A DNA stretch of 64,000 nt from Nautilus pompilius (Eukaryota > Mollusca > Cephalopoda > Nautilida > Nautilidae): contig JACATO010000039.1 in assembly GCA_018389105.1 (NCBI GenBank), forward strand, positions 558,001-622,000. The letters are read 5' to 3'. Every line of letters begins with the position of its first letter. Position 1 is the stretch's first letter. Under the pieces are notes generated by a model. That model did no database searches. It was not told the origin of the DNA and saw only the letters and a list, made by a program, of their open reading frames with translations. Both the position numbers and the translations under genes were made by a program. This document shows, in pieces, positions 23,401 through 35,597 of this stretch.

Positions 23401-25440
23401 GGCTGGCCACTATTTACAATTAAAATTTTATGTAATTTGTTGAAATCTTAAGTTGTCGTTTTTTTTTTTGTTTTCTGTCCATTTATCTACTCTGATAATT
23501 AGGCTAATTCCATTATGATCACTGTTACCAATGGTTCTACAATGTTTAAAATTTTATTTTACTCATAGTCTCAACATCTGGAACTAAGTTTAATGCATCC
23601 TATTGTAGAACCCTAGTCAATGTCTGATTAGTTTAATTACTTATTACAACAATTATGAGTGTCAATTAGTGATGTGAAATTAATTGGCAAGTTATTTAAA
23701 TTCTGTGCATTTTGACTGAAAATTTTTTACCTTTATCCATGCACTTACATCAAATTGGTTGATGGCTCATGCAAAATACCAACTAAATCATTAAATATGA
23801 CTACAGAGTTTTTAGCCTATTTATTAAACCCGCTTCTAAGAGTTTTTGAAATGAACAATCCAAATAGTCTTTTCATTACTCACAAAATATAATAATTTCC
23901 ATTATAAATATATTAGCTCAAATTTTCAGTCCAGTAAAAACTTGGTTCTTTGATTAAGCATTAATAAGAGTATTGGGTATGCTAAATTTTACTGTATAAA
24001 TATAGCTTTAGCAATTTAATTTTTTCTGTATAAATTATTAGCTAAATCCCTTGGAAAAGATTCCTATATTTGAGACAGAATGTATATAAAAATGCAGTAC
24101 TAGTAGCAAAGAAGAGTTACAAATTTATTTGAAAAACTGCATTAGAACATTATTATTTTTATTTATTTATTTTTAAAGTTCACTAGCACACATACTTTTG
24201 CTACAATGATCAACATAAAATTGTCCATATCTTCATGAATCCTGGAATGTACTTTTGTTCTTAAGAGAAGAATTTAAATATTATTTTTTCAAATCAAAAT
24301 CATAAATTAAATATTAAGCACAAGTTTACTGTTTTAATAACAACACTAATAAAACAAAACTAGATTTAAAATAAATACCATTGCTCCAATTAATGTAAAC
24401 AAATTCATTGTGCCTCATCTAATAATTTTCTGCATATTAAAATTGTCTTTAACTTTACATTACCTTGGCTTCATAATTGTGTTTCTAAGAATGACTGCTT
24501 TCAATTTGATTTCTCTATATGTACTCATGTCCTTTGAGGGTAGTTGCATTTTGTCTAATACTCTGTTCATTTAAACACATCTAATGCATTTCCTATTAGA
24601 TATAGAATTTAAATTACAAAATATAGCAGCCTAGCAAAAGTAATAAGTAACTTAAAACTAGAAGTAGGTAGTCTTTTTGAAAGTATTTTGTTATTATTTT
24701 AAAATATCAAGGAACTTGGACACTGTGTCAGGATTTAGTTGCTAGTATATAAAATATTGCATTAATTTAAAATATGTACACTAGGCACTAGAAGTTCAAG
24801 AACATATACCTGAATCTGCAATTCTTTTATTTATTAGGTTAAAACTTTGCTAACTACTTCATTTTTAATTAAATGTTTTTGGCATATTTCTCCATAATGT
24901 GATCTTAGCAAATATTTTGGCTGTTATGAAAATACTTGAGAAAGGTCACTGTTAGTTTCAAAATTAAGAATTTTAGCTCAGAACAAATATAATTTTTTTA
25001 TTTCACAAAAAAAAATGTGAATATATTTTATATTAATATGAGCATATTAAGCAGAATACACAAGTTAAACTAAACAAAAAAAAATATGTAGTGGCCTTAA
25101 AACAACATTGTTAGGCATCAGCAAATTTTTATTTTTAAAAGAAAATTATTATTACTTCTCTCTCTCTCTCTGAAATACTAATTGTATTTAAATGTTAATT
25201 TGGGTTAATTAGTAGCATTTTTATTAACAAATCCAACATTTTCTTAATTGCATTTGATCAGTTTTTTACTTTTACAAGAATAAAAATTAAAGTTATTCCC
25301 AATGAAGTGATGAAATCCTGAATGTTTTATCTAATTTTGTATATAGTTCATGTGAATAAAAAATTAGCAAAACAAACCTACATAGAGATTTAGATTCTTA
25401 GTTTATTCTGTCAAAATTTTATAAGTCTGCCCCTTCTTGC
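23401..25440. other. Intron sequence, no gene seen
   Basis: AT-rich intron up to the next exon. A CT microsatellite lies at 25157-25171. No coding or RNA feature recognised. Confidence 0.5.
25157..25171. repeat. (CT)n microsatellite
   Basis: Short uninterrupted CT run. Confidence 0.85.
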
Positions 25441-25450
25441 AGGCTTCCAG

Positions 25451-25528
25451 GCTTGGTTGCCCTCAAGTGGGTCAGATTGTCAGAACAACATCGGACAGAA
25501 TTGTTACCAACAGATTCTGGCACAGAAT
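25451..25528 (+). CDS. Candidate non-collagenous exon with two cysteines
   Basis: Read in phase 0 from 25451, the 78 nt encode 26 residues starting AWLPSSGSDCQNNIGQNC and ending YQQILAQN, and stop at a consensus donor gtgagt. The acceptor is the ag at 25449-25450. An alternative ag at 25441-25442, with a better pyrimidine tract (cccttcttgcag), would give an 86-nt exon entered in phase 1. The 25451 version keeps the phase-0 convention of the other exons and joins the 2114 and 27861 exons in frame. The sequence is markedly less AT-rich than its surroundings, which supports coding. Two Cys eight residues apart, absent from all other exons seen, could form interchain or intrachain disulphides in a helix interruption. 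No known domain was recognised. Confidence 0.55.
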
Positions 25529-26890
25529 GTGAGTTAACCCATTGATAACTTTTAGTCATTCAACCTCAAAAAGAAACTATTTTATATCTTATAGAACAAG
25601 CAAGAGATTTTTTTCTTTTCTTTTCCTTTTTTTCTTAAACCCAGTTTTCCATTTCTGGTCAGGTACCCATTCTGCTTATTGAGAAAAGTTTTGCTGGCTT
25701 GATAACTGGTAGGTTTAGTTGCAATACATTTTGTTTGCATTATCTTTGTTGTTTTTCCTGAATCTTGTGAAAATATAGAATTCTCTTTTACCAAATTGTG
25801 CTACATTTAAGTCAAAGATAAATTCTCTTTAGTTACTCATTAAATTTAATATTTCAGCATTTGTATCTATCAAACATGAGTTTAATATGATCTTATCTTA
25901 ATAGTTTATTTATATTTGTTTGAATATTTTGGGATTTGTATTTTTTACCATTATTTTTTTTGTTATTGATTGCTTGTTATTATAACCTTTCAATTTAATT
26001 TGGATCAAGTGTCTTGTTTTTTGACTTGCTCCATTTATCAAGTCCAATATACTTATTGTGATGGGTATATCAGTGAGTTCTGTCTTCTTCCTATATATTT
26101 TCTGAAAACCTTGTCACCAAACAATTTTTTTGTTACATTTCATTTTCAAACCCTTCTACACACTGAGCATTCTACCTAATAAAAGGGAATTAATAATTAT
26201 ATCAACAATATTTCATTCTTAATAATAAAATTAATTTACTTAGCTGTTTTTGTGTTTATTTATTTTTTATTGCAAGAATTTAAAAATAAATTAAAATTTT
26301 TAATCATTTAATTATTGCATAGTACATTGAATGAAATTGTTAGTGCTAAATGTTAGCAAGAACTATGAAAACTGACAGAAGGACAATTCTTTATTTTTGT
26401 TTCTAACATAGAAACAGATTTATTTCAAAGTTTTAATCAGTAAAAATAAATTACTGCATGTTCTCCAAATGATAAAGTAATACTAATAATGAAAACAGAT
26501 TAAGCAGAGAGAATTTGTGAAAATAGAAAGGATATAAATGGAAAAAAAATAGTTGACCTTTCATTGCTACTATTAATACTTTAAAGAACACAAAGATAAT
26601 AATTAAGAGAAACTACACAATGGCACTTGGTAATTTAATTTTAGATTTTATTTGTAACTCCAAATCTGTTATTATCTTTTTCATTTTGTTTTTTAATAGT
26701 ATTTGAATAGCCTATCCATTTAATAAGCACAGCATGTAGTCACTGGATAATTTTGACAATCTTGATCTCTGTATTCTACTATATACAAATTTTTGAAAAT
26801 TTTCATATCAAACAAAAATAAAAACATGACTGGTTGTTATTGTTATTGCTAAATAAGATGTACCACATTATTTTTTAAAATGCTGAATAG

Positions 26891-26969
26891 TCTCTCTCCC
26901 TCTCTCTCTCTCTCCTCTTCTCTCTCTTTCTGTCTCTCTCAATAGACAGCTATCTATATATATATATAT
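26891..26969. repeat. CT-rich tract followed by (TA)n
   Basis: Fifty bases of nearly pure CT with a few interruptions, a short spacer, then an alternating TA run. Confidence 0.85.
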
Positions 26970-27320
26970 GTAGGGAATGTACATTGTAGAAAAGAAAATT
27001 TTGACTAGTCGTACTCAAATATAGACCAGTTATAATACTCTTTTCTTAGAAAATCTTAAAATCAAAAATTATTTTTTTGTCAAACGTATATATTGATAAC
27101 TAACAGTCAAACTTCATGTTAGTTAATAATGACATCAGTTTGGGTTTTCTGGCCAGGAAAAGTAATTTTAATTAACAAAACTGTACATAAAATATAACTT
27201 AGGTAAATGATTGGAAATTGTATCAGTATTTTAGTCTTTTGACAAATGATATGCCATTCATGCATTTATTTATTTTTTAAACGTTTTCTTAAAAATTTTT
27301 TTTGAATTATTGTATCTTGC

Positions 27321-27348
27321 ATATATAATATATATATATATATATATT
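27321..27348. repeat. (TA)n microsatellite
   Basis: Alternating AT run with one interruption. Confidence 0.85.
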
Positions 27349-27860
27349 TATGATCAACTTCTATTATTTGTACTTTTATTTTGCTAAAATGAATTTTAGA
27401 AAAATAATGAATTGCAATTTTTCTTTATTTATATCTGATAATGTAATCTTTATATTTACAAGTTATATAATAATACCTGAATATTTTGTTTATAGAAGTT
27501 AGTAGGTTAGTTTAGATTTTTAACCTTATTAGTAGTAATACAACAAAAACAATCCTTCCCTGTTGCCACAGGATCCTGATACCTGATCAAAACATAGGTT
27601 CATTAGTTTTTTGCATTAATACTAATAAGGCAATTGGAAAAGCTTAAACAAACCCACCAACTTCTGTAAATAAATATCTTTTTATTCTTTATTTGTTATT
27701 TTTGGTATTTGATCAATAAGTAAACTGCAGTTTTAGTGTTAATTTAAGAATGGTTTTACAAATTTATTCATTTTATGGAGTGGAAATTACTTAGTTTATT
27801 AACACTATTAATATATATATTTACAATTTTATACTTGTTTTTTTATTATTTTTTTTGTAG

Positions 27861-27896
27861 GGTTCAAAGGGAAGGAGTGGTTTTCCAGGATATCCG
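27861..27896 (+). CDS. Collagen exon (GSKGRSGFPGYP), 36 nt
   Basis: Twelve codons in phase 0 encode GSKGRSGFPGYP, four perfect Gly-X-Y triplets. The acceptor is a long T tract ending tttgtag. The donor is gtttgt, a weaker site than its neighbours. The length of 36 nt recurs in the next two exons. It resembles the 2114 exon in its GSKG start. A 94-codon open frame that spans this exon into both introns is a by-product of low stop density and not a gene. Confidence 0.88.
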
Positions 27897-30800
27897 GTTT
27901 GTGTTTTTACTTAATTTATCTATTGTGGCCATTCTGATTTTCAGAACAAAATATTTTTATATAAGAGAGAGAGAGTGTGTGTGTTTGTATGCATGTGTGT
28001 ATCTGAGGCGCTCAAATAATTTATTTCTTAATTTTTTTAGAGCATTAATATTTCAATAAATATTCTTAACATTTTAAAATGTATATCATTTACAAAACAT
28101 TTAACATAGTGACCCAAATATAATTTATTAATAAAAGACTATATTTTAATTGTTTTGTTTTTTGTAATACATTTTTGTAAAATGAATATATTTATTGGAA
28201 GCACTTTAATATTAATTTCTCATTCAGTCTGTTAGATTTACAGAACTGGTTGATTGTTTCTTATTTTCATGATGTATAGTACAAGATGCACTATATTGTT
28301 TTTAGAATTTTGTTTACCTTTGCATTCCTGCATGAATTCTACCATTCTCCTCTAACAGCATGATTGTTTTTTCTCCCAATTCTTACATTCTTACTGGTTG
28401 TTGATACTAAGTAATAAACAATAATATTTCTTATCTTCATTTAAATAACAGATCTATTTCAGTTATGTATAACACTGCATTTGGCCTGGCTAAATTAGTA
28501 ATAATAAAACAATTTAAAAAGTAGAGCACACTGGCAAAAGAAAAAATGCTTTAACAGAAATCTTGCAGTTTGCAATGCTCTCTGTAGTTCTTTCTATTGT
28601 CTAACCTGTATTTTAATTATTTTTATTGTGTATTATATGAGTAATCTTGTAATGATGTAAAAAAATACCTATCTCTGTGATGCAGGTTGTTAACTGTTTC
28701 TACCATTATTTTAGGAGTATGCTAAGTTTTCATTCTTTTTTTAACATGCTGGCAAAGGATATTCAACAAGTTTATAACCACTTTACAGTATAATAAAGAC
28801 TCTTTCTTTCTTTTTAAAAGTGATGCCATTTTGTTTTGTATGCTGAATAAAATCATTTTTATTGTTTTCAGAATATTGCATAATGAAATTAACTGTAATT
28901 ACAGTATTCTCTAGCTTCCATATAATAACTATTCTAAAGAACTAAGCAGTTTGTTAAATATGCAGGAAAGATTTTTTTTTAATTAAATTAATTAGGATAT
29001 TATCTACTAAATTTTTAGATGATAACAGGCATACTTTTAAACTGATGTATCTTTTCTTTTTTCAAATTATTAAGAAGGGATGCTTTTAATAAATGCAAAT
29101 TATAAGTTATTAATAATAATAATAGTTTAGATATCAACAAGTTTTTGTTTTAGACTTCTTATGCAGTACACTTAAGTTTTAGATTTTAAATTTTATGCTT
29201 TATATTTAGAAACAAAGATTTATAAAGTATCCTGAAATAAGAAAACCTCTTTAGTAGGATTTTAAAAAAATCACTTCATAGATAATAATTATTTAAAGTC
29301 TATTTGGTTAATGGATTAGGAAGGATTCTCTGATTCTAAAGAAACATGCATGACACTTCGAATCTGATAACATCAAAATATTAACTACTTAACCTTTTTA
29401 GCTTATAGATTAAAAATTAATTTTTGTTTTACTAAATAATCTTATATTATAACTGATTTTACTTACAGATTTTTAACCATCTAATTTTTAGAAAAAGAAC
29501 ATTTAGCTATATGCAAATATTAATTGGTATTTTTGTTCAAATTTGTTTTCCACTCTTGACAAAGCATTTAATCATTGTATTAACAGGTCAGATATCAGTT
29601 CATTAAGAATAAATTGCTTAACACACCTAGTTTATAATAGGATAAGGTTGGAAGGTTCAGGCGGATGGTTGCTGGACCATTGGTTAGTCAACTAGACTTG
29701 CCAAGGCTGAGGGCCCATGGTATTGGCTTGCTTTTGGCATATTTTCTTTTTGATCTTCTTCACTAGCTGATTTTCTTTGGACACTCCAGCTTCCTTCAAC
29801 ATCTAGAAATCAAGAGCTGTAGTGGCCAAGGATAGACCTTTTATCAGATAATTGTGGCACTGTGCTCCTCTCACCAGGATTCTCTCTTTTTAGATGTTGG
29901 TGTACAAACAACAACAAAAAGTTAAGGTTTTGTTATAGTATTAGCTACTGCTGCAATATCCTTGCTGTGTAATAATAATTAGATTCAATTCTTTCCCTAT
30001 CAAGGTTTTTGATGTCATTTCCATTAACAGATTCACTCCTCCATTTACAGATAATTTGGAATCCAAAGGGAATTTACCAATGCTTAAACTAATGATATCC
30101 AGTGCTGCTGACCCATCCATCTATTGAGTGTCATAAAATCTATTAGATCAGTGATCTCTGACTTTAGCAGGGAAAGAGTTAAAATTTAAACTTCAAAACT
30201 CATAGCAATTTGCTTGAAAATGTTCTTTTTATAAATTTAATAATGATGCTTTCCTGCATTCCAACTTTGTAAGCAAGTGCATGTTAGTAATAGTTGCTTA
30301 GAGCATGCCTACAATCTTTTTTTTAACTTTGTTTTATCTAGTACCAGTTATAATGCTTAGAATAGAAAATTCTACTTACTGAGATTGTTTTAAGCTTGTT
30401 TCTAAGAAATTAGTAACAAAACTTAGTTTGTCATTTATGTATTTTTTAAAGTTACAAAAAATCTTGACATACTTTGTGATAAAATGTCTATAATGACATG
30501 CTGTATATTTAGACAATAGGCTAGTGTCACATGAATTTTTCGGTCTTTTAATACTATAACCAATTCATCTTGAGCAAGCAAGTAAAGCAACAGTCTCCCT
30601 ACTTGTGGTTAGTTCTACAAACTAATCTTATGGAATTTTGTCTGTCTTTTTGCCTACTAATAAAACTGTACTATGATTCTAGATCACAGAATAAATGAAG
30701 CACCAATGTTCAATTGGTGAGACATCTAGCAAAACTGCAAGTTTGAATAATAATATTTTGAACAGTCCTGCCAATTTTTCTCAAGAGTATGCTACTTTAC

Positions 30801-32664
30801 AATGTAAAAGGATTTAAAAAATCTGAAGGATTTTGCTGTGATAGTAAATAACTCTCATCTACCCATGTCAGGAAGAACGTTATTTTGCCAATGGTAATGT
30901 TACTTTTTCCTATTATGGGACTTTCTTGTCATGTACCATTACTGCTGATCAATTTTTTCTCACATCCTTGCCTACCTATTCTTGAAATTATAGATACAAG
31001 GACTTATTGAAGAACATCTCCTGTGACATGTACATCAGCCAACATAAATTTCTGTGTATTTTTGAAAACTAAAAAGCAAAAAAACTATTTGGATTTTGGG
31101 TAAATGCCATAGGACTGACTGATATAGTATGTAGAACAAGTATATCCTACTACTTTGTGATGTGCCTGGTGCATTTTGCCTGCATTTTCAAAGAAAGTGT
31201 TATCAGGAAATAATAGCAGCATTGTCTTTCACTGAAGCTGTTTATTTATGAACCTGACATAAGCACTCTTTAACCTTTAGAACCCTGACTTTCCACAGTT
31301 TAGGTATTTATGAATAATCATTATAACACTTCTGTTCTGATAGTAACTCCACACATAATTGTAAAATGATTGCTGATTGGCTGCTTTGTTGCCTAGGAGT
31401 AATGTTTGTAAATAAAGGCCATGTAGAGACTAAATCCAGTCTGTAGGGTTATTTTATCTTTTGCTGAGAATGGAAAACTGGTCTATATGGTTCTAATGAT
31501 TAAGTTGGCAAACAAACTAACCATGAATTGTTGTTCTTTTAATTTGATACTTTACATGGATTTGTTGCAAACAAATTCAGTGTTCTGATATATATATAGC
31601 AAAAAAAAAAACTATAATTTGGCAGTAGTCTGACATTGCTAAGAATCAAATATTCACAATTTCCACATGTTACTGTTACTATCTTTATAAAGAAATGTGC
31701 TCTGCACTCAACACATTCAGATAAAAATAACTTTTATGGTAAATTATAACCTTGGGCAACATTAAACCTAATCATAAATAATATGTTTTATATTTTGGAA
31801 AACAAATCATAAAAAAATTGTATAATTTTAAAGTAATTTAAAGAAATAAATTTATAATTGTGTTTTCAATGCAGAAAATCTATATACATACTTTAAAATG
31901 GAACTGCATTAAGCATCTTTGCTCAATTTGAAACTAACTTTACATGCAGTGAAATGCTATATAATGCAAATGAAATAATTGCAAACACTTTTTTAGAAAA
32001 TATCTAACATAGCTAATACAAGTTTCATTCTTTTTTCACTATCAAACTAACAAAAAAAAAACCCTCTTACACCAGCAAAAAATTCTTTCAAATGGATCTA
32101 AAAATCAGACCTTGCAAAAACTTTGTCTTTTTCATTTATGAGGGCATCACAATTTGGCCAGTCACCATTCAAAGACTCAAGAACATGACCATGGTGCAAA
32201 ACTGTCATTCATGCTAGAGGGTCTCACATATGATACTGAATGAATTTCTTAATTGAAATTTTCCATTTTGGAGCAGAATGTCAGATTTTGCATGTTCTGT
32301 CTCCATAACTAAAAATATTTGTTTTTATGGTTGCATCTATCAACCTGCTGTGATGTTATTATTTAATAATATTTTTAACATTGATGTCTCCTATAAAAAT
32401 ACATATTCCAATTTTGCTTTCCATATGATACCTAATAACATTATGATATCAACATTGTATATCTTGATCTTTAGCAACTTTTTGTTAGTATATAATATTG
32501 ATATTTTACGTAATTGTAGTAAGAAAATAAACTGATGGCATTGTATCAGTATATCTTGCAAGAATATACATGTATTTGAGTCATCCTTATCAAAAAAAGA
32601 CAAATGGTAGTCATCTTAAATTCTACATGGCATCTGGTATCTACATTTAACTGTTGGCATTCTA
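27897..32664. other. Intron, a few unclassified less AT-rich patches
   Basis: Mostly AT-rich intron. The patch 29640-29920 is richer in G and C and coding-like on the minus strand but unrecognised. The patch 30540-31100 reads partly open on the minus strand without an identified family. The stretch 31330-31430 contains aataaaggccatgtagagac and could be part of a retroelement end, but this is not supported by a partner. Confidence 0.4.
27964..28003. repeat. (AG)n then (TG)n microsatellite
   Basis: Compound simple repeat shortly after the exon donor. Confidence 0.85.
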
Positions 32665-33999
32665 CAGGGTGATTGAAAAGTAACTCCCTATTATTAAGTA
32701 CTTGTAATTTATTTCTGAACTACAATTCTTACAAGAAATGAATATGATAAGAAAGTATATGGCATGGAGTTATATTTAAAATTCGATATGGGCGCCAGCA
32801 TTTGCCACCAGCTTCTCAAGCTGCCTGGGAACCGTGTCAACTGATTTCACAAGGAACTCTTGTGGGATGGAAGACATAACTTCTCGTATTCGCCCTTCAA
32901 GTTCTTCCAAAGTTGTTGGTTTGGTAGAGTAGACTTGCTCCTTTAACCAACCCCAAAGAAAAAAGTCGCAGGGTGTTAAGTCAGGACTTCTGGCTGGCCA
33001 CTCATGCATACCATGACGACTCATCCATCTCCCAGGGAAGTGGGCATTCAGCCATTCACGAACAACAATAGCAAAATGTGGAGCGCCATCTTGCATGAAA
33101 ATCAGATCTTCAATATTCTCCCATGTACTGATAACTGGCCAGATTTCATCTCTCAGCATGGTGAGGTACCTTTCGGAATTCATGGTATTGCGAAGGATGA
33201 AGGGACCCACAATTCTGTTCGAGGTCATTCCACACCATACTGTTACCTTGGGCCGATTTTGCATTTTTTCAGAGGTAATACGAGGATCTTCTCCCACCCA
33301 GTAGTGGCAGTTGTGACGGTTCACAAACCCACCGATGTGGAATACCGCTTCATCACTCCAGAGGATATTTTTAAAGAAATCATACCAATCTTCATACCAA
33401 GCCATCATCACCTCCCCAAACTCCATATGAATGTCGCAGTCTTCAGCAGAGAGTGCTTGACAGTAGTGTGCCTTCCAAGCATGCCAATTAAGCTACTTTT
33501 TGAGCACAGTTCGTACACAGTGAAAGGAGAGCCCACTTTCCCTTGCTGCTTGTCGAATTGACTTTTTCGGGCTATGAGTAAACATTTCTTGAACAACTTG
33601 CACTAAATCCGGGTCAGTGGAATTGGAAGGGCGACCTCTTCTTCGAGCATCAGCCACAGATCCTGTAGCGATGAGTTTTGCATGACAATTCTTGATCGTC
33701 TTAGCGTCAACTTGAGCATGTCTTCCTTTAATGGTCCTCCACCATCTTTGCACTTGAACAACGGATCTCCAAACTTCGTAACGTGCCACTAGCTGGGCAC
33801 GTTCCTGTAGGGTAAGACGTCCAGCCATGTTTGTAGGGCTTCCAAATTTCAAACACAATAATCGATCTGAAAAGAAAACAAGAACATAAATTTAATTCCC
33901 ATACATCATGGACCATACACAAAAAAATTGAGAAAAATATTACAATAATAGGATAAATTATAAGTATTTTAAAATAGGGAGTTACTTTTCAATCACCCT
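32665..33999 (-). mobile_element. mariner-like (IS630/Tc1/mariner) transposon, nearly whole
   Basis: The terminal inverted repeat AGGGTGATTGAAAAGTAACT, continuing CCCTATT, starts near 32666, and its exact complement ends at 33998: 27 bp without mismatch. TA precedes the left end (32663-32664). On the right a TA follows after four extra bases, so the exact right border is uncertain. The minus strand carries one transposase frame from 33828 to 32776 broken by a single stop. The element is about 1.33 kb, typical for mariner relatives. Perfect ends and an almost open gene make this the youngest-looking transposon in the window. Confidence 0.9.
32776..33828 (-). pseudogene. mariner-like transposase with one in-frame stop
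   Basis: From the ATG at 33828 (MAGRLTLQERAQLVARY) the frame runs 350 codons. Residues 1 to about 110 form a helix-turn-helix region with the RRRGRPSNSTD linker, of the type annotated as DUF4817 in arthropod and other animal mariner-like elements. The only visible defect is a TAG at 33493-33495. Reading the same frame across it continues directly into LNWHAWKAHYCQAL, so it probably replaces a Gln codon. The catalytic core follows: first Asp in LWSDEAVFH, second in FMQDGAPH, third in ARSPDLTPCDFF. Forty residues separate the second and third Asp, unlike DD34D mariners or DD34E Tc1. The frame ends with GAHIEF. One C-to-T change could explain the loss, so the insertion is recent. Confidence 0.9.
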
Positions 34000-34435
34000 T
34001 GAGTACCTTCTTAATAATATGTTGCCAAGATTTTAAAGAGCCACTTTTTACTTGCTAACAGTCACACTGATTTGTAGAAATGAATTATAACCGCAAATGG
34101 ATAAATACAACTATCACCAGAATGAAAAGAAAAAAATAACTAGTAAATTTCAGCATTATAGCTACAGAGAGGCAAAATTTCTTTCAACTTATACAAAGCC
34201 CCTGCAACTTCAAACAAAAGTGGAGACTGGGCCTAGTTGTTAGGGATGTTACAACACTAGTAATTTTTAATTAAACACTGATTAGCTGTAACTGACATAA
34301 TATATTTGACCTTAGATTGAAGGTCAAAGCAAATCTTGATTATAATCTCACTATGTTTAATTAGGAGTTACTGGTGCTACAATATTTCTGTGAACTAGCC
34401 CCTAATTGTATTTGGTCTGGTTTTATCTGAATATG

Positions 34436-34468
<33 letters not shown>

Positions 34469-35200
34469 TACTATTTTCTAAAAAAATTTTTTACTATCAC
34501 CTATAAATTTGATATCATTTTTGTATTTCAGTTTGAATGCTTCACTACATTTATCACAAGAAACAAAGTTCAGCAGTAAAAATCACTTGGATGTTATTAG
34601 TGAACAATAGCCAAGGGTGCTCAGTTATTTACCAGTTTTGTTAAACAGAGAAAACTAGTTTGGATAAGTTCAGTAATGAAAACAAAAAATGAAATCTCTC
34701 TTTACTTAGTATTATTATAAAATAATACACTGCACTGTCAGAATTTTGTTTTGTTTCATATCTTTCATCACAGCTTTTTGCTCAACTAAACATTTGTGCA
34801 GTTTATTTTCTTTCACACTTTTTTCCCCCTTTTTTATTGAATGCATTATACTCATATTTGTTTTGTTTATTGATACATTTTTTCATTGTTTGCGTATATT
34901 TTTAAAAACTAAATAAACAATAATTCATGCATTTAGTTAAAATGATTAGTTTAAAATTAATAATGTTAATTTAAAACAGCAGTTTATTATAGGTTTCCAA
35001 AAAAATTAAAACTAACCAGTCTTGTCTTGTTTATAATTTTTTGGTGAAAATCATTTGGTTTTAACATTTAAGAAATGTTGTTATTTGTAATTGGCATTTC
35101 TACTATAAACAACAAAAAAAACAACTTTGTCTTTAAAAACTTGCTTTGTGTTTATTTTAATAATTTCCAGTTTAATAAATTGATGTATTTTTGTTCTTAG
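34000..35200. other. Intron sequence, no gene seen
   Basis: AT-rich intron with a TA run at 34439-34467. No coding feature recognised. Confidence 0.5.
34439..34467. repeat. (TA)n microsatellite
   Basis: Uninterrupted TA alternation. Confidence 0.9.
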
Positions 35201-35236
35201 GGACCAGTTGGTTTACAAGGAAGAAAGGGAGAAATG
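35201..35236 (+). CDS. Collagen exon (GPVGLQGRKGEM), 36 nt
   Basis: Twelve phase-0 codons encode GPVGLQGRKGEM, four Gly-X-Y triplets with the common GRKGE charge pair that stabilises collagen helices. The acceptor is tttgttcttag and the donor a consensus gtgagt. Same size as its two collagenous neighbours. The downstream intron contains a Tigger element at 35598-37045. Confidence 0.9.
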
Positions 35237-35597
35237 GTGAGTACTTTAAATCATTAAATATGGTATAGGTGTTCATATTTCTAAACTAGGTTAAAGAAAT
35301 TTTGGAGCTCTTTCTTATATTGTAATTTTGCCATTTAGCAGCTGTTGAAATCTGTTGGTTTTATTTCTAGCTTTATTGAATTAAAAAATGGAATTAAAAA
35401 AATTTTTTTTTGTTTACTTTAATTATCTGTTCTTGTATAAAGAATAGTTCAGACTTAACACTACTGAGGTAATCTCAAACTCAGTGTTTTACAGGCTATT
35501 TAAAAAGGGTTATTATCTTTTCTGAATGGAACACTCTTACACATTAGCTGCATTTGTATAGATACACAGTACATCTCTACTTTCTGAATCTTAACTA

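Larger units (their letters stand above)
25529..27860. other. Intron with simple repeats, no gene seen
   Basis: AT-rich intron. It holds a CT-rich tract at 26891-26940, a TA run at 26955-26969 and a TA run at 27321-27348. No coding domain or transposon end recognised. Confidence 0.55.

Noticed and set aside
27775-28059. 94-codon open frame on the + strand
   Set aside because: It overlaps the 36-nt collagen exon at 27861 in another frame with AT-rich intron translation on both sides; the peptide is low-complexity and hydrophobic.
31330-31450. Possible solo LTR (aataaaggccatgtagagac)
   Set aside because: A polyadenylation-like signal in an AT-rich intron is not enough; no partner, ends or target duplication were found.
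33004-33561. 185-codon + strand open frame
   Set aside because: It is the antisense of the mariner-like transposase and has no domain of its own.
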